Made by a program: the position numbers and the translations under genes
Source of the DNA: Actinobacteria bacterium OV450
Lineage (GTDB): Bacteria > Actinomycetota > Actinomycetes > Streptomycetales > Streptomycetaceae
NCBI GenBank assembly: GCA_001298555.1
Contig: LJCW01000033.1
Location: 1 to 64,000, forward strand
Reading direction: 5' to 3'
Length of the DNA: 64,000 nt
Notes under the pieces: model-generated
The model's database searches: none
What the model saw: the letters and a program-made list of their open reading frames with translations, nothing else
Told to the model about the DNA's origin: nothing
Part shown: piece after piece, positions 1 through 9,067 of the stretch
Position numbering within the stretch: position 1 is the first letter of the stretch
How the letters are laid out: the number at the start of each line of letters is the position of its first letter

Positions 1-451
1 CGGCGGCCCGGGCCGCCGGAGGCGCGGAGAACTCGGTCGCCACGGGAGCCGCCGGAGCGGGCTTCGGGGCGGCCGGAGCCTTCGGACCGGGACGCGGGCC
101 GGGGGCGGCCGGGGTCACCGGGGCGGGCGCGCTGGGGGCCGGAGCCTCGGCGGCGGCCGGCTTGGGGGCCGGGGCGCCGGGCTTCGGGGCAGCGGGACGT
201 GCAACGGCACCCGGGGTGGGAGCCCCGGGCTTGGCGGGCGCGGCCTTGCGGGGCGCACCCGGCTTCGCAGCGGACTTGCCGGCGCTGCCGCCGGGGCCCT
301 GCAGTGCGTCGGTCAACTTGCGTACAACCGGCGCCTCGATCGTCGAGGACGCCGAACGGACGAACTCACCGAGTTCCTGGAGCTTGGCCATGACGACCTT
401 GCTCTCAACTCCGAACTCCTTGGCGAGTTCGTATACCCGGACCTTAGCCAC
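1..451 (-). CDS. infB: translation initiation factor IF-2, N-terminal part (cut by window edge)
   Basis: IF-2 is the GTPase that places initiator tRNA on the 30S ribosomal subunit. Only about 150 N-terminal codons lie in the window; the GTPase domains are beyond position 1. The start is GTG at 451-449, eight bases after a GGAG. The protein opens [18 protein letters not shown], the IF2_N helical module typical of IF-2, and then becomes a long Ala/Pro/Lys linker as in other actinobacterial IF-2 proteins. It is downstream of nusA and ylxR in the same direction, which is the standard rimP-nusA-ylxR-infB order. That order supports the call independently of sequence similarity. Confidence 0.93.
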   Translation of the reverse strand, partial: MAKVRVYELAKEFGVESKVVMAKLQELGEFVRSASSTIEAPVVRKLTDALQGPGGSAGKSAAKPGAPRKAAPAKPGAPTPGAVARPAAPKPGAPAPKPAAAEAPAPSAPAPVTPAAPGPRPGPKAPAAPKPAPAAPVATEFSAPPAARAA

Positions 452-464
452 TTCGCTCCTTTTA

Positions 465-533
465 GGTCCGGGTTACGCCGGACCGTCGCTACTTCATGGG
501 CGTACTCATCGCGTACTCATCGAGTGCTCATCG
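465..533 (-). promoter_or_regulatory. infB leader: hairpin plus three 11-bp tandem repeats
   Basis: The gap between ylxR and infB holds a 7-bp hairpin (465-471 with 478-484, loop 6 nt) a few bases upstream of the infB ribosome binding site. Beyond it are three head-to-tail 11-bp repeats at 501-511, 512-522 and 523-533. On the coding strand the unit is CGATGAGTACG; two copies are identical and one has two changes. A post-transcriptional or transcriptional control site for infB is an inference. Confidence 0.4.
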
Positions 534-599
534 CAATCTCGACCTACTTCCAACTCGCGAGGTACCTGACCGCACGGGGTATCCGTGCCGTACTACTTC

Positions 600-887
600 T
601 TACGGTGTCGCCTCGGCCACGACGGCCACGGCTTTGCTCAGTCCGGTCGTGTCGAGTGCTCCCGGGGACCGAAGGGCCCGGGGGAACGCTCTGCGGCGGA
701 CCGCCTTGTCCAGACAGACCACGGCAGGGTGCAGGTAGGCACCCCGGCCGGGCAGCGTACCGCGAGGATCGGGGACGCATTCGTCCCCGATCGCCACGAT
801 GCGCAGCAGATCGCTCTTGGCCGCTCGCTCCCGGCACCCCACACAGGTGCGTTCGGGGCATGCGCGGGCTTGCGTCCGGCCAGACAC
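600..887 (-). CDS. ylxR: YlxR/DUF448 family RNA-binding protein
   Basis: A 95-residue basic protein of the YlxR family, a small RNA/nucleic-acid binding fold almost always encoded between nusA and infB. The family signature is visible near the N terminus as RTCVGCRERAAKSDLLR, followed by the GRGAYLHP segment. The GTG start at 887 is preceded by GGGGAGG about 10 nt upstream; a longer reading to 917 has no comparable ribosome binding site. It sits between nusA and infB on the same strand. The biochemical role in Streptomyces is not settled; roles as a transcription regulator or RNase P-interacting protein have been proposed in other bacteria. Confidence 0.88.
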   Translation of the reverse strand: MSGRTQARACPERTCVGCRERAAKSDLLRIVAIGDECVPDPRGTLPGRGAYLHPAVVCLDKAVRRRAFPRALRSPGALDTTGLSKAVAVVAEATP

Positions 888-1004
888 GCTAAGTCTACCT
901 CCCCGTACCGACCTCACCCCTTCGGGCGAAAAATCGAACGGATGTTGTCGCGATCTGCTGTCTTGATCCTGTCTACCGGTCGGTCAGCCCGACCGGTACC
1001 GGAT

Positions 1005-2015
1005 TTATTCCCCGTCCCGGGCCCGGTCGGCGTCCGGGGACACCTCCGTGTCGGGTCGGATGTCGATGCGCCAGCCGGTGAGCCGCGCGGCGAGGCGGGC
1101 GTTCTGGCCCTCCTTGCCGATGGCCAGCGACAGCTGGTAATCCGGCACGGTCACCCGGGCGGAGCGCGAGTCCCAGTCGACGACCTCGACCTTGCTCACC
1201 CGGGCGGGTGACAGCGCGTTCGCGACCATCTCCGCCGGGTCGTCCGACCAGTCGACGATGTCGATCTTCTCACCGTGCAGCTCGGCCATGACGTTGCGCA
1301 CACGGGCACCCATCGGGCCGATGCAGGCACCCTTGGGGTTGAGGCCCGAACGGGTGGACCGTACGGCGATCTTGGTGCGGTGGCCGGCCTCGCGGGCGAT
1401 CGCCGAGATCTCGACGCTGCCGTCCGCGATCTCCGGGACCTCCAGCGCGAAGAGCTTCTTCACCAGGTTGGGGTGCGTGCGCGACAGGGTCACGGACGGA
1501 CCGCGGACACCCTTCGCCACCCGTACGACGTACGCCTTGATGCGCAGGCCGTGCGTGTACTCCTCGCCGGGGACCTGCTCCTGCACCGGCAGGATGGCCT
1601 CCAGCTTGCCGATGTCGACCAGGACGTTCTTGGGGTCCTTGCCCTGCTGGACGACGCCGGTGATGACATCGCCCTCACGGCCGGCGAACTCGCCGAAGGT
1701 CAGGTCGTCCTCGGCGTCGCGCAGACGCTGGAGGATCACCTGCTTGGCGGTCGTCGCGGCGATCCGGCCGAAGTCCGACGGGGTGTCGTCGAACTCCTTG
1801 GGCTCCTGCCCCTCCTCCAGGTCCCGCGGGTCCTCCGTCGCCCACACGACGACGTGACCGTTGGTGCGGTCCAGCTCCACGCGCGCCCGGCGGAAGCTGC
1901 CCTCGGTGCGGTGGTACGCGATGAGGAGGGCCGACTCGATCGCCTCGACGAGCAGGTCGAAGGAGATCTCCTTCTCCCGGACCAGACCCCGCAGGGCACT
2001 CATGTCGATGTCCAC
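1005..2015 (-). CDS. nusA: transcription termination/antitermination factor NusA
   Basis: NusA binds RNA polymerase and nascent RNA and modulates pausing, termination and antitermination. The 336-residue product has an N-terminal polymerase-binding domain (about 1-125), an S1 domain (about 130-200), and two KH RNA-binding domains carrying [20 protein letters not shown] and the later [17 protein letters not shown]. Its length fits actinobacterial NusA, which lacks the C-terminal acidic repeats of the E. coli protein. It lies 2 nt downstream of rimP and about 120 nt upstream of ylxR, in the conserved operon order. The ATG at 2015 begins MDIDMSALR, matching the family N terminus. Confidence 0.96.
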   Translation of the reverse strand: MDIDMSALRGLVREKEISFDLLVEAIESALLIAYHRTEGSFRRARVELDRTNGHVVVWATEDPRDLEEGQEPKEFDDTPSDFGRIAATTAKQVILQRLRDAEDDLTFGEFAGREGDVITGVVQQGKDPKNVLVDIGKLEAILPVQEQVPGEEYTHGLRIKAYVVRVAKGVRGPSVTLSRTHPNLVKKLFALEVPEIADGSVEISAIAREAGHRTKIAVRSTRSGLNPKGACIGPMGARVRNVMAELHGEKIDIVDWSDDPAEMVANALSPARVSKVEVVDWDSRSARVTVPDYQLSLAIGKEGQNARLAARLTGWRIDIRPDTEVSPDADRARDGE

Positions 2016-2017
2016 GG

Positions 2018-2515
2018 CTACGCCTCCTCTTCCTTCTTGTCCTTGCGGTTGAACTCGATCTCGACCCGCGCCTTGGCGATGTCGGAAAAAGCAATGCGGC
2101 GGGCGGTGGCCTTGCGGCCCTTCACACCCGGGACCTCCAGGTCCATTCCCTCGTCGTCCACGTCGAGGATGCGGGCGATCAGTTCCCCGCCCTCGGCGAG
2201 CTGGAACTTCACGAGGCGGCCGGTCGCCCGTACGTAGTGACGGTGCTCGGACAGCGGGCGGTCGGCGCCCGGCGAGCTCACCTCGAGGACGTACTCGTCC
2301 TCACCCATCACATCGGATTCGTCGAGCTTGTCGGAGACCTCACGGCTCAGCTCGGCACACGCGTCCAGCTCCACGCCCTCGTCGGAATCCACGATGATGC
2401 GCAGCATCCGGCGCTTGCCGGCCTTGGACATCTCGATGTCCTCGAGATCCAGGCCCCTGGCGGCGACGAGCGGCTCCAGCAATCCGCGCAGCCTGTCGCT
2501 CTGGGTGGTGCTCAT
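2018..2515 (-). CDS. rimP: ribosome maturation factor RimP
   Basis: RimP helps 30S subunit maturation. The 165-residue protein carries the family pattern: an N-terminal domain with [17 protein letters not shown], the segment [15 protein letters not shown] that marks the family, and a C-terminal Sm-like domain ending in a Lys/Glu tail. It is the first gene of the rimP-nusA-ylxR-infB operon, and the divergent gene starts at 2671. The promoter should lie between 2516 and 2670; no strong consensus was picked out by eye. Confidence 0.95.
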   Translation of the reverse strand: MSTTQSDRLRGLLEPLVAARGLDLEDIEMSKAGKRRMLRIIVDSDEGVELDACAELSREVSDKLDESDVMGEDEYVLEVSSPGADRPLSEHRHYVRATGRLVKFQLAEGGELIARILDVDDEGMDLEVPGVKGRKATARRIAFSDIAKARVEIEFNRKDKKEEEA

Positions 2516-2670
2516 CCGGGTGACTCCTCGGCCGCGTGTGCTGTTGTGGTTTACGTCGCGTGTCAGGTCAAAGGGTATCCGGTCGCAGAGGGTGTTGCCG
2601 TCCGTCGCGCGCAGGGGGCCCCGGGTACCGTGATCCCACCTTGCCCCGCCTTCACTCCGAGGACGTCGCC

Positions 2671-3264
2671 GTGCCCTGGACCCTGCCTTCGCGGCCCTCT
2701 CGCAGGAGCCTGCTCGCCGGCGCCGCCGGCGCGGCCGGCGCCGTGCTGTTCACCGGGTGTTCCGACGACGGGGACGCCGGGTCCGGCACCGCCGCCGGCG
2801 TTCCACTCGAACGACGGATGCGCGAGACGGCCGTTCGAGAGAGCAAGCGGCTGCTGGAACGTTACGACGCCACGGCAGCCGCCCATCCGGCCCTGGCCGG
2901 ACGGCTCGCGCCGCTGCGCTCCGCGGTCGCCGCGCACGCCGCGGCGCTGGCCTCCTCGGACGGTGCGGGCGCCGCGCCCTCCCCCACGCCGTCCGGCAGG
3001 CAGTCCGCGAAGCCCCCCGCCCCGCCCTCGTCCTCGGCCTCGTCCGCCCCGGCCGGCGCCCCCGTGGCGAGCGCCGAGCCCGTGCCGGCGAAGCCCGACG
3101 AGGCGCTGGCCGCCCTCGCGGAGGCCGAGCGCAGCCTTGCCGAGGCCCGGACGATCGCCCTGGCCGGGGCGCCCGGGGAGCTGGCCCGGCTGCTGGCCTC
3201 GGTGGCCGCCTGCGGCGCCGTACACGCCTACCTGCTCACCTCGCCCCAGGGAGCCACGCCGTGA
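2671..3264 (+). CDS. putative lipoprotein with twin-arginine-like signal
   Basis: A 197-residue protein divergent from rimP. GTG at 2671 gives an N terminus with SRRSLLAGAAGAAGAVLFTGC: a basic region with an Arg pair, a hydrophobic stretch and a lipobox-like FTGC, so it is probably a membrane-anchored lipoprotein, perhaps exported by Tat. The middle is Pro/Ser/Ala-rich and the rest helical. Its stop overlaps the GTG of the next gene (GTGA), so the two are translationally coupled and probably act together. No enzymatic motif is visible. An upstream start at 2536 is possible but would bury the signal peptide. Confidence 0.7.
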   Translation: MPWTLPSRPSRRSLLAGAAGAAGAVLFTGCSDDGDAGSGTAAGVPLERRMRETAVRESKRLLERYDATAAAHPALAGRLAPLRSAVAAHAAALASSDGAGAAPSPTPSGRQSAKPPAPPSSSASSAPAGAPVASAEPVPAKPDEALAALAEAERSLAEARTIALAGAPGELARLLASVAACGAVHAYLLTSPQGATP

Positions 3265-3719
3265 AGACCACCCCCTCCTCCGCGAACCGCGCCCTGGAGG
3301 CGGCGCAGTCCGCGCTCGCCGCCGAGCACGCGGCCGCGTACGGCTACGGAGTCGTCGGCGCCCGGGCCGCCGCCGCGCGGTCGGCCGAGGCCCGCGACGC
3401 GTACGGCGGCCACCTCGCGCGGCGGGACGCGCTGGCCCGCACGGTCCGCGAGATGGGCGGTGCGCCCCGGCCCGCGGAGGCGGCGTACGCCCTGCCGTTC
3501 CAGGTGGGCGGCCCGGCCGACGCCGAGCGGCTGGCCGCCGAGATCGAGGACCGGGTGGCGGGCGCGTACTCCGATCTGGTGCGGGCGGCGGAGGGCCGGC
3601 TGCGCCGCGAGGCGGCTGACGCGCTGAGCGCCGCGGCCGTGCGCGCGGCGCGCTGGCGCGGTGTCGGCGTAGCCTTCCCTGGGCTCACGGAACGTGGAGA
3701 ACGAGCCCGGACCAGCTGA
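3261..3719 (+). CDS. ferritin-like DUF4439 protein
   Basis: A 152-residue all-helical protein starting VKTTPSSANRALEAAQSALAA. The pattern of repeated Ala-rich helices with HAAAYGYGVVG and later GAYSDL matches DUF4439, a ferritin-like family found next to rimP in many Streptomyces genomes. The GTG at 3261 overlaps the stop of the preceding lipoprotein gene, which decides this start. Metal-binding residues cannot be assigned with confidence. It could be a cell-envelope partner of the lipoprotein. Confidence 0.75.
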   Translation: MKTTPSSANRALEAAQSALAAEHAAAYGYGVVGARAAAARSAEARDAYGGHLARRDALARTVREMGGAPRPAEAAYALPFQVGGPADAERLAAEIEDRVAGAYSDLVRAAEGRLRREAADALSAAAVRAARWRGVGVAFPGLTERGERARTS

Positions 3720-3735
3720 AAGGGATCACGCACGC

Positions 3736-4638
3736 ATGGCTTTCGAACCGCCGCAGCGGCTCGTACGGGCGCTCGGCGAGACGCCGCAATCGGCGCAGGA
3801 CGCTGACTGGCTGGGGCAGTTGCCCCGGCTCGCCGAGGCGGCGCTGGCCCGGCGTGAGGTGCGGGCCCAGCGGGTGCAGGCACCCGGCGGGCGGAGCAGC
3901 CTGGTCGTCCTCGTGCACTACGCCGACGGGACGCCGGCCGCGCTGAAGCTGGCGCCCCCGCAGGCCAGGCCCGACCGGGAGCTGGCCGCACTGGCGCACT
4001 GGGGCGGTTTCGGGGCCGTACGGATCCTCGACACCCGCCACCACGAGGAGGACGGCGGGCTGCTGCTGGAACGGCTCCACCCGGAGGTGTCGCTGCGGTC
4101 GCTGCCGGAGGCGAAGGCGCTGCTGGAGGCGTGCGGGACGCTGCGCCGGCTGTGGGTGGCCCCGCCGGCCGGGCACCCGTTCGAGACGGTGGCGCAGCGC
4201 ACCGCGCAGCAGGCGGAGGTCCTGCGCGAGGCCCCGGCGGACGTCGCGGCGCTGGCCTCAGCCGCGCTCGCGGTCCGCGAGGAGCTGACGGCCCTGCCCG
4301 GCGAGGAGCTGCTGCTGCACGGGAACTTCCGGCAGGGCAAGGTGCTGGCGGGCGAGCGGGCGCCGTGGCTTGCGGTGGGGCCGGACCCGCTGATCGGGGA
4401 CCGTGCGTACGACCTGGCGCGGCTGGTCCGGGACCGGCTGGAGGACCAGGTCGCGTCCTCGGCCGGGGCGGCGGGCGCCCGGCGCCGGGTGAACAAGCTG
4501 GCCGACTCCCTGGAGGTGGACCGGGACCGGCTGCGGGGCTGGACGCTCTTCCGCGCGGTGGAGTCCGGGAACCGTGCGCTGGCCGCGGGACGGCGCCGGG
4601 ACGCCGAGCTGCTGTTGGAGTTCGCCGCCTGGCTGTAG
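3736..4638 (+). CDS. aminoglycoside phosphotransferase-fold protein, probable pseudoenzyme
   Basis: A 300-residue protein with the APH/kinase-like fold. The catalytic-loop region reads LLLHGNFRQGKVL where active family members have HGDxxxxN, so the catalytic Asp is replaced by Asn and the metal-binding Asn is also not in place. The later metal-binding segment IGDRAYDLARL keeps its Asp. The simplest reading is a family member that has lost phosphotransfer or acts on another substrate; calling it a resistance gene would not be justified. ATG at 3736 has AAGGGA upstream. Its start lies just after the ferritin-like gene on the same strand. Confidence 0.7.
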   Translation: MAFEPPQRLVRALGETPQSAQDADWLGQLPRLAEAALARREVRAQRVQAPGGRSSLVVLVHYADGTPAALKLAPPQARPDRELAALAHWGGFGAVRILDTRHHEEDGGLLLERLHPEVSLRSLPEAKALLEACGTLRRLWVAPPAGHPFETVAQRTAQQAEVLREAPADVAALASAALAVREELTALPGEELLLHGNFRQGKVLAGERAPWLAVGPDPLIGDRAYDLARLVRDRLEDQVASSAGAAGARRRVNKLADSLEVDRDRLRGWTLFRAVESGNRALAAGRRRDAELLLEFAAWL

Positions 4639-4684
4639 GGCATACCGTGGATACGGGCGGGTAAGTGCCCCGCAGGAGGCCGTC

Positions 4685-5635
4685 ATGCTCCAGGAAGTGC
4701 TGACAGCGGCAGTCGCGGCGGGCGCGGCCGTCGCGGTGTACGCGGGCGTGGCCGCACGGGTGGTCCGGCAGTACGAGCGGGGCATTGTCTTCCGCTTCGG
4801 CCGGCTGCGGGAGGGGATCCGCGGGCCGGGCTTCACGATGGTGCTGCCGTTCGTCGACCGCCTGCACAAGGTGAACATGCAGATCGTGACGATGCCGGTG
4901 CCCGCGCAGGAGGGCATCACCCGGGACAACGTCACGGTGCGGGTCGACGCGGTCGTGTACTTCAAGGTCGTGGACCCGGCGAACGCGATCATCGAGGTCG
5001 AGGACTACCGCTTCGCGGTCTCACAGATGGCGCAGACCTCGCTGCGCTCGATCATCGGCAAGTCCGACCTGGACGACCTGCTGTCCAACCGGGAGCAGCT
5101 GAACCAGGGGCTGGAGCTGATGATCGACAGCCCGGCTGTGGGGTGGGGCGTGCAGATCGACCGGGTGGAGATCAAGGACGTCTCGCTGCCGGAGACGATG
5201 AAGCGGTCGATGGCGCGGCAGGCGGAGGCGGACCGGGAGCGGCGGGCGCGGGTCATCAACGCGGATGCGGAGCTCCAGGCCTCGAAGAAGCTGGCCGAGG
5301 CGGCGGCGGTGATGTCGGAGCAGCCGGCGGCGCTCCAGCTGCGGCTGCTGCAGACGGTGGTCGCGGTCGCCGCCGAGAAGAACTCGACCCTGGTGCTGCC
5401 GTTCCCGGTGGAGCTCCTGCGTTTCCTGGAGCGCGCCGCCCCGGCGCCGGGCGCACCGGACTCCGCTCCGGCTCAGACGCCGACACCGACACCCACAGCC
5501 TCAGCGCAGCCCGCGTTCACCGAGCCGGACACCATGCCCGCCGTGGAGGCGGGCGCCGCGGAGCCCGCCCTCCCGCTGGAGGGGCCCGCGGCACCCGCAC
5601 CGCCCGCCGGGGCCGAAGGGCCGCCGGCGGGCTGA
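4685..5635 (+). CDS. SPFH/Band 7 (stomatin-like) membrane protein
   Basis: A 316-residue protein with one N-terminal transmembrane segment (about residues 5-25), then the SPFH domain: RQYERGIVFRFGRL, DNVTVRVDAVVYFKV and VGWGVQIDRVEIKDVSLP are hallmark stomatin/slipin segments. A helical region follows (DRERRARVINADAELQASKK) and then a Pro/Ala-rich tail of about 60 residues. The family scaffolds membrane microdomains; many members partner with an NfeD-type protein, but none is adjacent here. An AGGAGG lies just upstream of the ATG at 4685. Confidence 0.9.
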   Translation: MLQEVLTAAVAAGAAVAVYAGVAARVVRQYERGIVFRFGRLREGIRGPGFTMVLPFVDRLHKVNMQIVTMPVPAQEGITRDNVTVRVDAVVYFKVVDPANAIIEVEDYRFAVSQMAQTSLRSIIGKSDLDDLLSNREQLNQGLELMIDSPAVGWGVQIDRVEIKDVSLPETMKRSMARQAEADRERRARVINADAELQASKKLAEAAAVMSEQPAALQLRLLQTVVAVAAEKNSTLVLPFPVELLRFLERAAPAPGAPDSAPAQTPTPTPTASAQPAFTEPDTMPAVEAGAAEPALPLEGPAAPAPPAGAEGPPAG

Positions 5636-5668
5636 GGGGTGCCCGGCTGCGCAGGGTCCGGGTGCGGG

Positions 5669-7363
5669 TCAGGCCAGGCGGGCGAGGGCCTCCGCCAGCG
5701 GGAGTTCCTCGCGGGTGCCCGTGGCGCGGTTCTGGAGTTCGACCACCTCGTCGGCGGACCGGCGGCCCGCCACCAGGATCCAGGGGACGCCGATCAGTTC
5801 GGCGTCCGTGAGCTTGACGCCCGGGGACAGGCCCGGCCGGTCGTCCAGCAGGACCCGCAGCCCGGAGGCGGCCAGGGTCTCGGCCGCCCGCTCGGCCAGC
5901 GCCAGCGGGACGGCCTTGCCGGCCGCCACCACGTGGACGTCCGCCGGGGCCACCGCCGCCGGCCACGCCAGTCCGCGCTCGTCGGCGGTCTGTTCGGCCA
6001 GGGCGGCCACCGCCCGGGAGACGCCGATGCCGTAGGAGCCCATCGTGACCCGCACCGGCTTGCCCTCGCGGCCCAGCACGTCCAGCCCGAAGGCGTCCGC
6101 GTACTTGCGGCCCAGCTGGAAGATGTGCCCGATCTCGATCGCCCGGTCCAGGCGGAGCCCGGCACCGCAGCGCGGGCAGGGGTCGCCGGGCTCGACGACG
6201 ACGACGTCGAGGTACTGGTCCACCTCGAAGTCCCGCCCGCAGACGACGTTCCGGGCGTGCGTGTCGGGCTTGTTGGCGCCGGTCACCCACGAAGTGCCGG
6301 GCGCGACACGGGGGTCGGCCAGGTAGCGGACCTTGCCGAGGCCCTGCGGGCCCACGTAGCCGCGTACCAGGTCGGGGCGGTCGGTGAAGTCCTCGGCGGT
6401 CACCAACTCGACCACCGCCGGGGCGAGGTGCTCGCCGAGCTTGCCTAGGTCCACCTCGCGGTCACCCGGTACGCCGACGGCCGTGATCTCGCCGTCGACC
6501 TTCACCAGGAGGTTCTTCAGCGTCGCCGACGCGGGGACGCCCAGGTGCGCGGCGAGGGTCTCGATCGTCGGGGTGTCGGGGGTGTCGACCTCCTCGACCG
6601 GGGGGTGCTCGGCGTCCACCGGGGTCAGTGCGAAGGTCACGGCCTCCGTGTTCGCCGCGTAGTCGCAGGACGGGCAGTCCACGAAGGTGTCCTCGCCGGC
6701 CGCGGCGGGCGCGAGGAACTCCTCCGACGCCGAACCGCCCATCGCGCCCGACACCGCGGACACGATGCGGTGGTCCAGGCCGAGGCGCTCGAAGATCCGC
6801 TGGTACGCGGCCCGGTGCAGGGCGTACGACTCGGCGAGGCCCTCGTCGCTCACGTCGAAGGAGTAGGAGTCCTTCATCTGGAACTCGCGGCCCCGCAGCA
6901 CCCCGGACCGCGGCCTGGCCTCGTCGCGGTACTTGGTCTGGATCTGGTACAGCATGACCGGCAGGTCCTTGTAGGACGTGCACTGGTCCTTCACCACGAG
7001 GGTGAAGATCTCCTCGTGGGTGGGGCCGAGCAGATAGTCCGCGCCCTTGCGGTCCTTGAGCCGGAAGAGCAGGTCACCGTACTCCGACCAGCGCCCGCTG
7101 ACCTCGTACGGCTCCTTCGGCAGCAGCGCCGGGAGCAGCACCTCCTGGGCCCCGATCGCGTCCATCTCCTCGCGGACGATGCGCGAGACGTTGTCGAGGA
7201 CCTTCTTGCCGAGGGGCAGCCAGGTCCACACTCCGGCGGAGCTGCGGCGGACGTATCCGGCGCGGACGAGGAGGCGGTGGCTGAGGGTCTCCGCGTCGGC
7301 GGGGTCCTCGCGGAGGGTCTTGGCCATGAGGCGGGACATGCGCTGCACGTGTTGCGATGACAT
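5669..7363 (-). CDS. proS: proline--tRNA ligase (bacterial type)
   Basis: Prolyl-tRNA synthetase charges tRNA-Pro. The 564-residue product has class II synthetase motifs in the N-terminal half ([18 protein letters not shown], then [19 protein letters not shown]), an inserted editing domain in the middle, class II motif 3 around [19 protein letters not shown], and an anticodon-binding domain at the C terminus. The length and inserted domain match the bacterial ProS type. The chosen ATG opens [13 protein letters not shown]; a start at the internal Met of MSRLM is possible. Confidence 0.96.
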   Translation of the reverse strand: MSSQHVQRMSRLMAKTLREDPADAETLSHRLLVRAGYVRRSSAGVWTWLPLGKKVLDNVSRIVREEMDAIGAQEVLLPALLPKEPYEVSGRWSEYGDLLFRLKDRKGADYLLGPTHEEIFTLVVKDQCTSYKDLPVMLYQIQTKYRDEARPRSGVLRGREFQMKDSYSFDVSDEGLAESYALHRAAYQRIFERLGLDHRIVSAVSGAMGGSASEEFLAPAAAGEDTFVDCPSCDYAANTEAVTFALTPVDAEHPPVEEVDTPDTPTIETLAAHLGVPASATLKNLLVKVDGEITAVGVPGDREVDLGKLGEHLAPAVVELVTAEDFTDRPDLVRGYVGPQGLGKVRYLADPRVAPGTSWVTGANKPDTHARNVVCGRDFEVDQYLDVVVVEPGDPCPRCGAGLRLDRAIEIGHIFQLGRKYADAFGLDVLGREGKPVRVTMGSYGIGVSRAVAALAEQTADERGLAWPAAVAPADVHVVAAGKAVPLALAERAAETLAASGLRVLLDDRPGLSPGVKLTDAELIGVPWILVAGRRSADEVVELQNRATGTREELPLAEALARLA

Positions 7364-7405
7364 GGCGGGAGGCTACCGGGGGCACCCGGCCGCCCGGAAA
7401 CCGTT

Positions 7406-7978
7406 TCAGGGCCGGCGCAGCGGCAGCGGGGCCCCCATGACGGCGTACGGGAGGCTCGCGCTCGGGAAGTGCACCTGGCGGGCCAGGTCCGTGTAGCCGA
7501 GGGCCCGGTAGAGGCCGCGGGCCGGGCTCTCGGTGTCGATGGCGGAGAGGATGGAGCGGGGTTCCTCGGCGCTGTCGGTGACGCGTGTGATGAGGGCGCG
7601 GCCGACGCCGCGGCCCTGGAAGCCGGGGTGGACGTGCAGTTCTGTGATCACGAAGGAGGCGTCGAGCCAGCCGTCGTGGCCCGCGGCGCGCAGGTACGGC
7701 TCCACGACCGAGGACCACCAGTACGCCCGGTCGTTGGGCATGCCGTACACGAATCCGGCGAGCGCCCCGTCGTCGGTGAAGGCGCCGAGGGCGCGGGCGC
7801 CGCGGCAGGTCATGTGGCGCTGCACGATGTAGCGCCGGATGCCGACCTCCTCCTCGCTGAGCCCGAAGGCCACGGCCTGCACGCGCAGGGCCTCGTCCAC
7901 GCGGTCGGCGAGGTCGAGGGGGCCGATGCGGAGTCCGGCGGGCCGGGCGGGGCCTTCGCCCTCGGGGGTAGGCAGCAT
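7406..7978 (-). CDS. GNAT family N-acetyltransferase
   Basis: A 190-residue protein with the GNAT fold. The acetyl-CoA binding motif A is visible as ELHVHPGFQGRGVGRALI, with a typical C-terminal strand region (ARGLYRALGYTDLA). The substrate is unknown. It lies 42 nt upstream of proS on the same strand and may be co-transcribed with it. No signal peptide or membrane segment is seen. Confidence 0.85.
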   Translation of the reverse strand: MLPTPEGEGPARPAGLRIGPLDLADRVDEALRVQAVAFGLSEEEVGIRRYIVQRHMTCRGARALGAFTDDGALAGFVYGMPNDRAYWWSSVVEPYLRAAGHDGWLDASFVITELHVHPGFQGRGVGRALITRVTDSAEEPRSILSAIDTESPARGLYRALGYTDLARQVHFPSASLPYAVMGAPLPLRRP

Positions 7979-8064
7979 GCGGCGACCTTACTGGGCACCC
8001 CCCGTTCCCGTCCCTGCGCCCCCACGGGTCCCGGCCACTCGGGGGCGGTCCGCGAGCGGCGCGT

Positions 8065-8910
8065 TCAGAACAGCACGCTCATGAACGCGCCGACCTCGCG
8101 GAAGCCGACCCGCCGGTAAGCGGCCCGCGCCGCGGTGTTGAAGTCGTTGACGTAGAGGCTGACCACGGGCGCGACGTCGCGCAGCGCGAAGTCGACGACG
8201 GCGGCCATCCCGGCCTCGGAGTGCCCGAGGCCGCGGAATTCGGGGTCCACCCAGACGCCCTGGATCTGGCAGGCCCGGGCGGTCGCGGCGCCGATCTCCG
8301 CCTTGAAGACCACCTTGCCGTCCTCGATGCGGGCGAAGGAGCGGCCGGTGCCGACCAGCTCGGCGACGCGGGCCTGGTAGAGCAGCCCGCCGTCGCCCGC
8401 CAGCGGCGAGACGCCCACCTCCTCCGTGAACATGGCCACGCACGCCGGCATGATCAGGTCCATCTCGTCCTTGCGGATGCGGCGGACCAGCGGGTCGGGG
8501 CGCACCTCGGCGGACGACTGCTCGGTGACCATGAGCGGCTGGTGGGAGCGGACGTCGCGGGCGGGGCCCCAGCTGGGCTCCAGGAGCCGCCACAGCAGCC
8601 GGGTGGCTTCCGCGGGGCCGACGATGGAGGAGCAGCGGCGGCCGGTGCGGCGGGCCCGGTCGGCGAAGGCCCGGACGGCGTCGGGGTCGGCGCAGACGGG
8701 GACCAGGTTGGCGCCGGCGTAGCAGAGGGAGCGCAGCCGGCCGTCGGCGTAGTAGCCCCACATCTCGCCGCCGAGGCGCCAGGGGTCGAGTCCGGCGACC
8801 TGGACCCGGGAGGTGACGAAGGCGTTCTCGACCGGCTCGCGTCCGAGGACTTCGAGGGCGGCGTCGAGATCACTGGGCTCAAGGACCCGGGTGGTGGTCT
8901 GGGTCAACAC
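8065..8910 (-). CDS. GNAT acetyltransferase with DUF4081 N-terminal domain
   Basis: A 281-residue two-domain protein. The N-terminal half (about 1-150) matches DUF4081-type domains with LGREPVENAFVTSRV near the start. The C-terminal half is a GNAT domain with IQGVWVDPEFRGLGHSEAGM as acetyl-CoA motif A and LYVNDFNTAARAAYRRVGF as motif B. This architecture is common beside ispG in actinomycetes. GTG at 8910 with TGAGG upstream is preferred to the longer reading up to 8988, which has no ribosome binding site. Confidence 0.85.
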   Translation of the reverse strand: MLTQTTTRVLEPSDLDAALEVLGREPVENAFVTSRVQVAGLDPWRLGGEMWGYYADGRLRSLCYAGANLVPVCADPDAVRAFADRARRTGRRCSSIVGPAEATRLLWRLLEPSWGPARDVRSHQPLMVTEQSSAEVRPDPLVRRIRKDEMDLIMPACVAMFTEEVGVSPLAGDGGLLYQARVAELVGTGRSFARIEDGKVVFKAEIGAATARACQIQGVWVDPEFRGLGHSEAGMAAVVDFALRDVAPVVSLYVNDFNTAARAAYRRVGFREVGAFMSVLF

Positions 8911-8994
8911 GGGGGCCTCACCATACAAGTCTGCTGATCTCCGCACTGTACCCGCCGTCACCCGAGGATGCCCGGTCCCACGGGTCACGAAAAC

Positions 8995-9035
8995 GCCCCG
9001 GCCCCGCCCGCGAGCTGCGAGAACGGGGCCGGGGC
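8995..9035 (-). terminator. hairpin terminator downstream of ispG
   Basis: A perfect 12-bp GC stem (8995-9006 with 9024-9035) lies 33 nt beyond the ispG stop and before the upstream region of the DUF4081 gene. There is no T-run, which is normal for Streptomyces terminators. Confidence 0.7.
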
Positions 9036-9067
9036 CGGGTGTGCGGGGCGCCGGGCGCCCGGGGTGC

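Noticed and set aside
2237..3619. Long plus-strand open frame of 460 codons over rimP and the lipoprotein genes
   Set aside because: It is antisense to rimP and out of frame with the lipoprotein and ferritin-like genes; its product is Pro/Arg-rich, as expected from GC-rich shadow frames.
3344..4867. Minus-strand 507-codon frame over the ferritin-like and APH-like genes
   Set aside because: Low-complexity Pro/Ala/Arg product opposite genes with clear family motifs; a shadow frame.
8881..9000. Longer start for the DUF4081 acetyltransferase at 8988
   Set aside because: The extension has no ribosome binding site, and the GTG at 8910 with TGAGG fits better.
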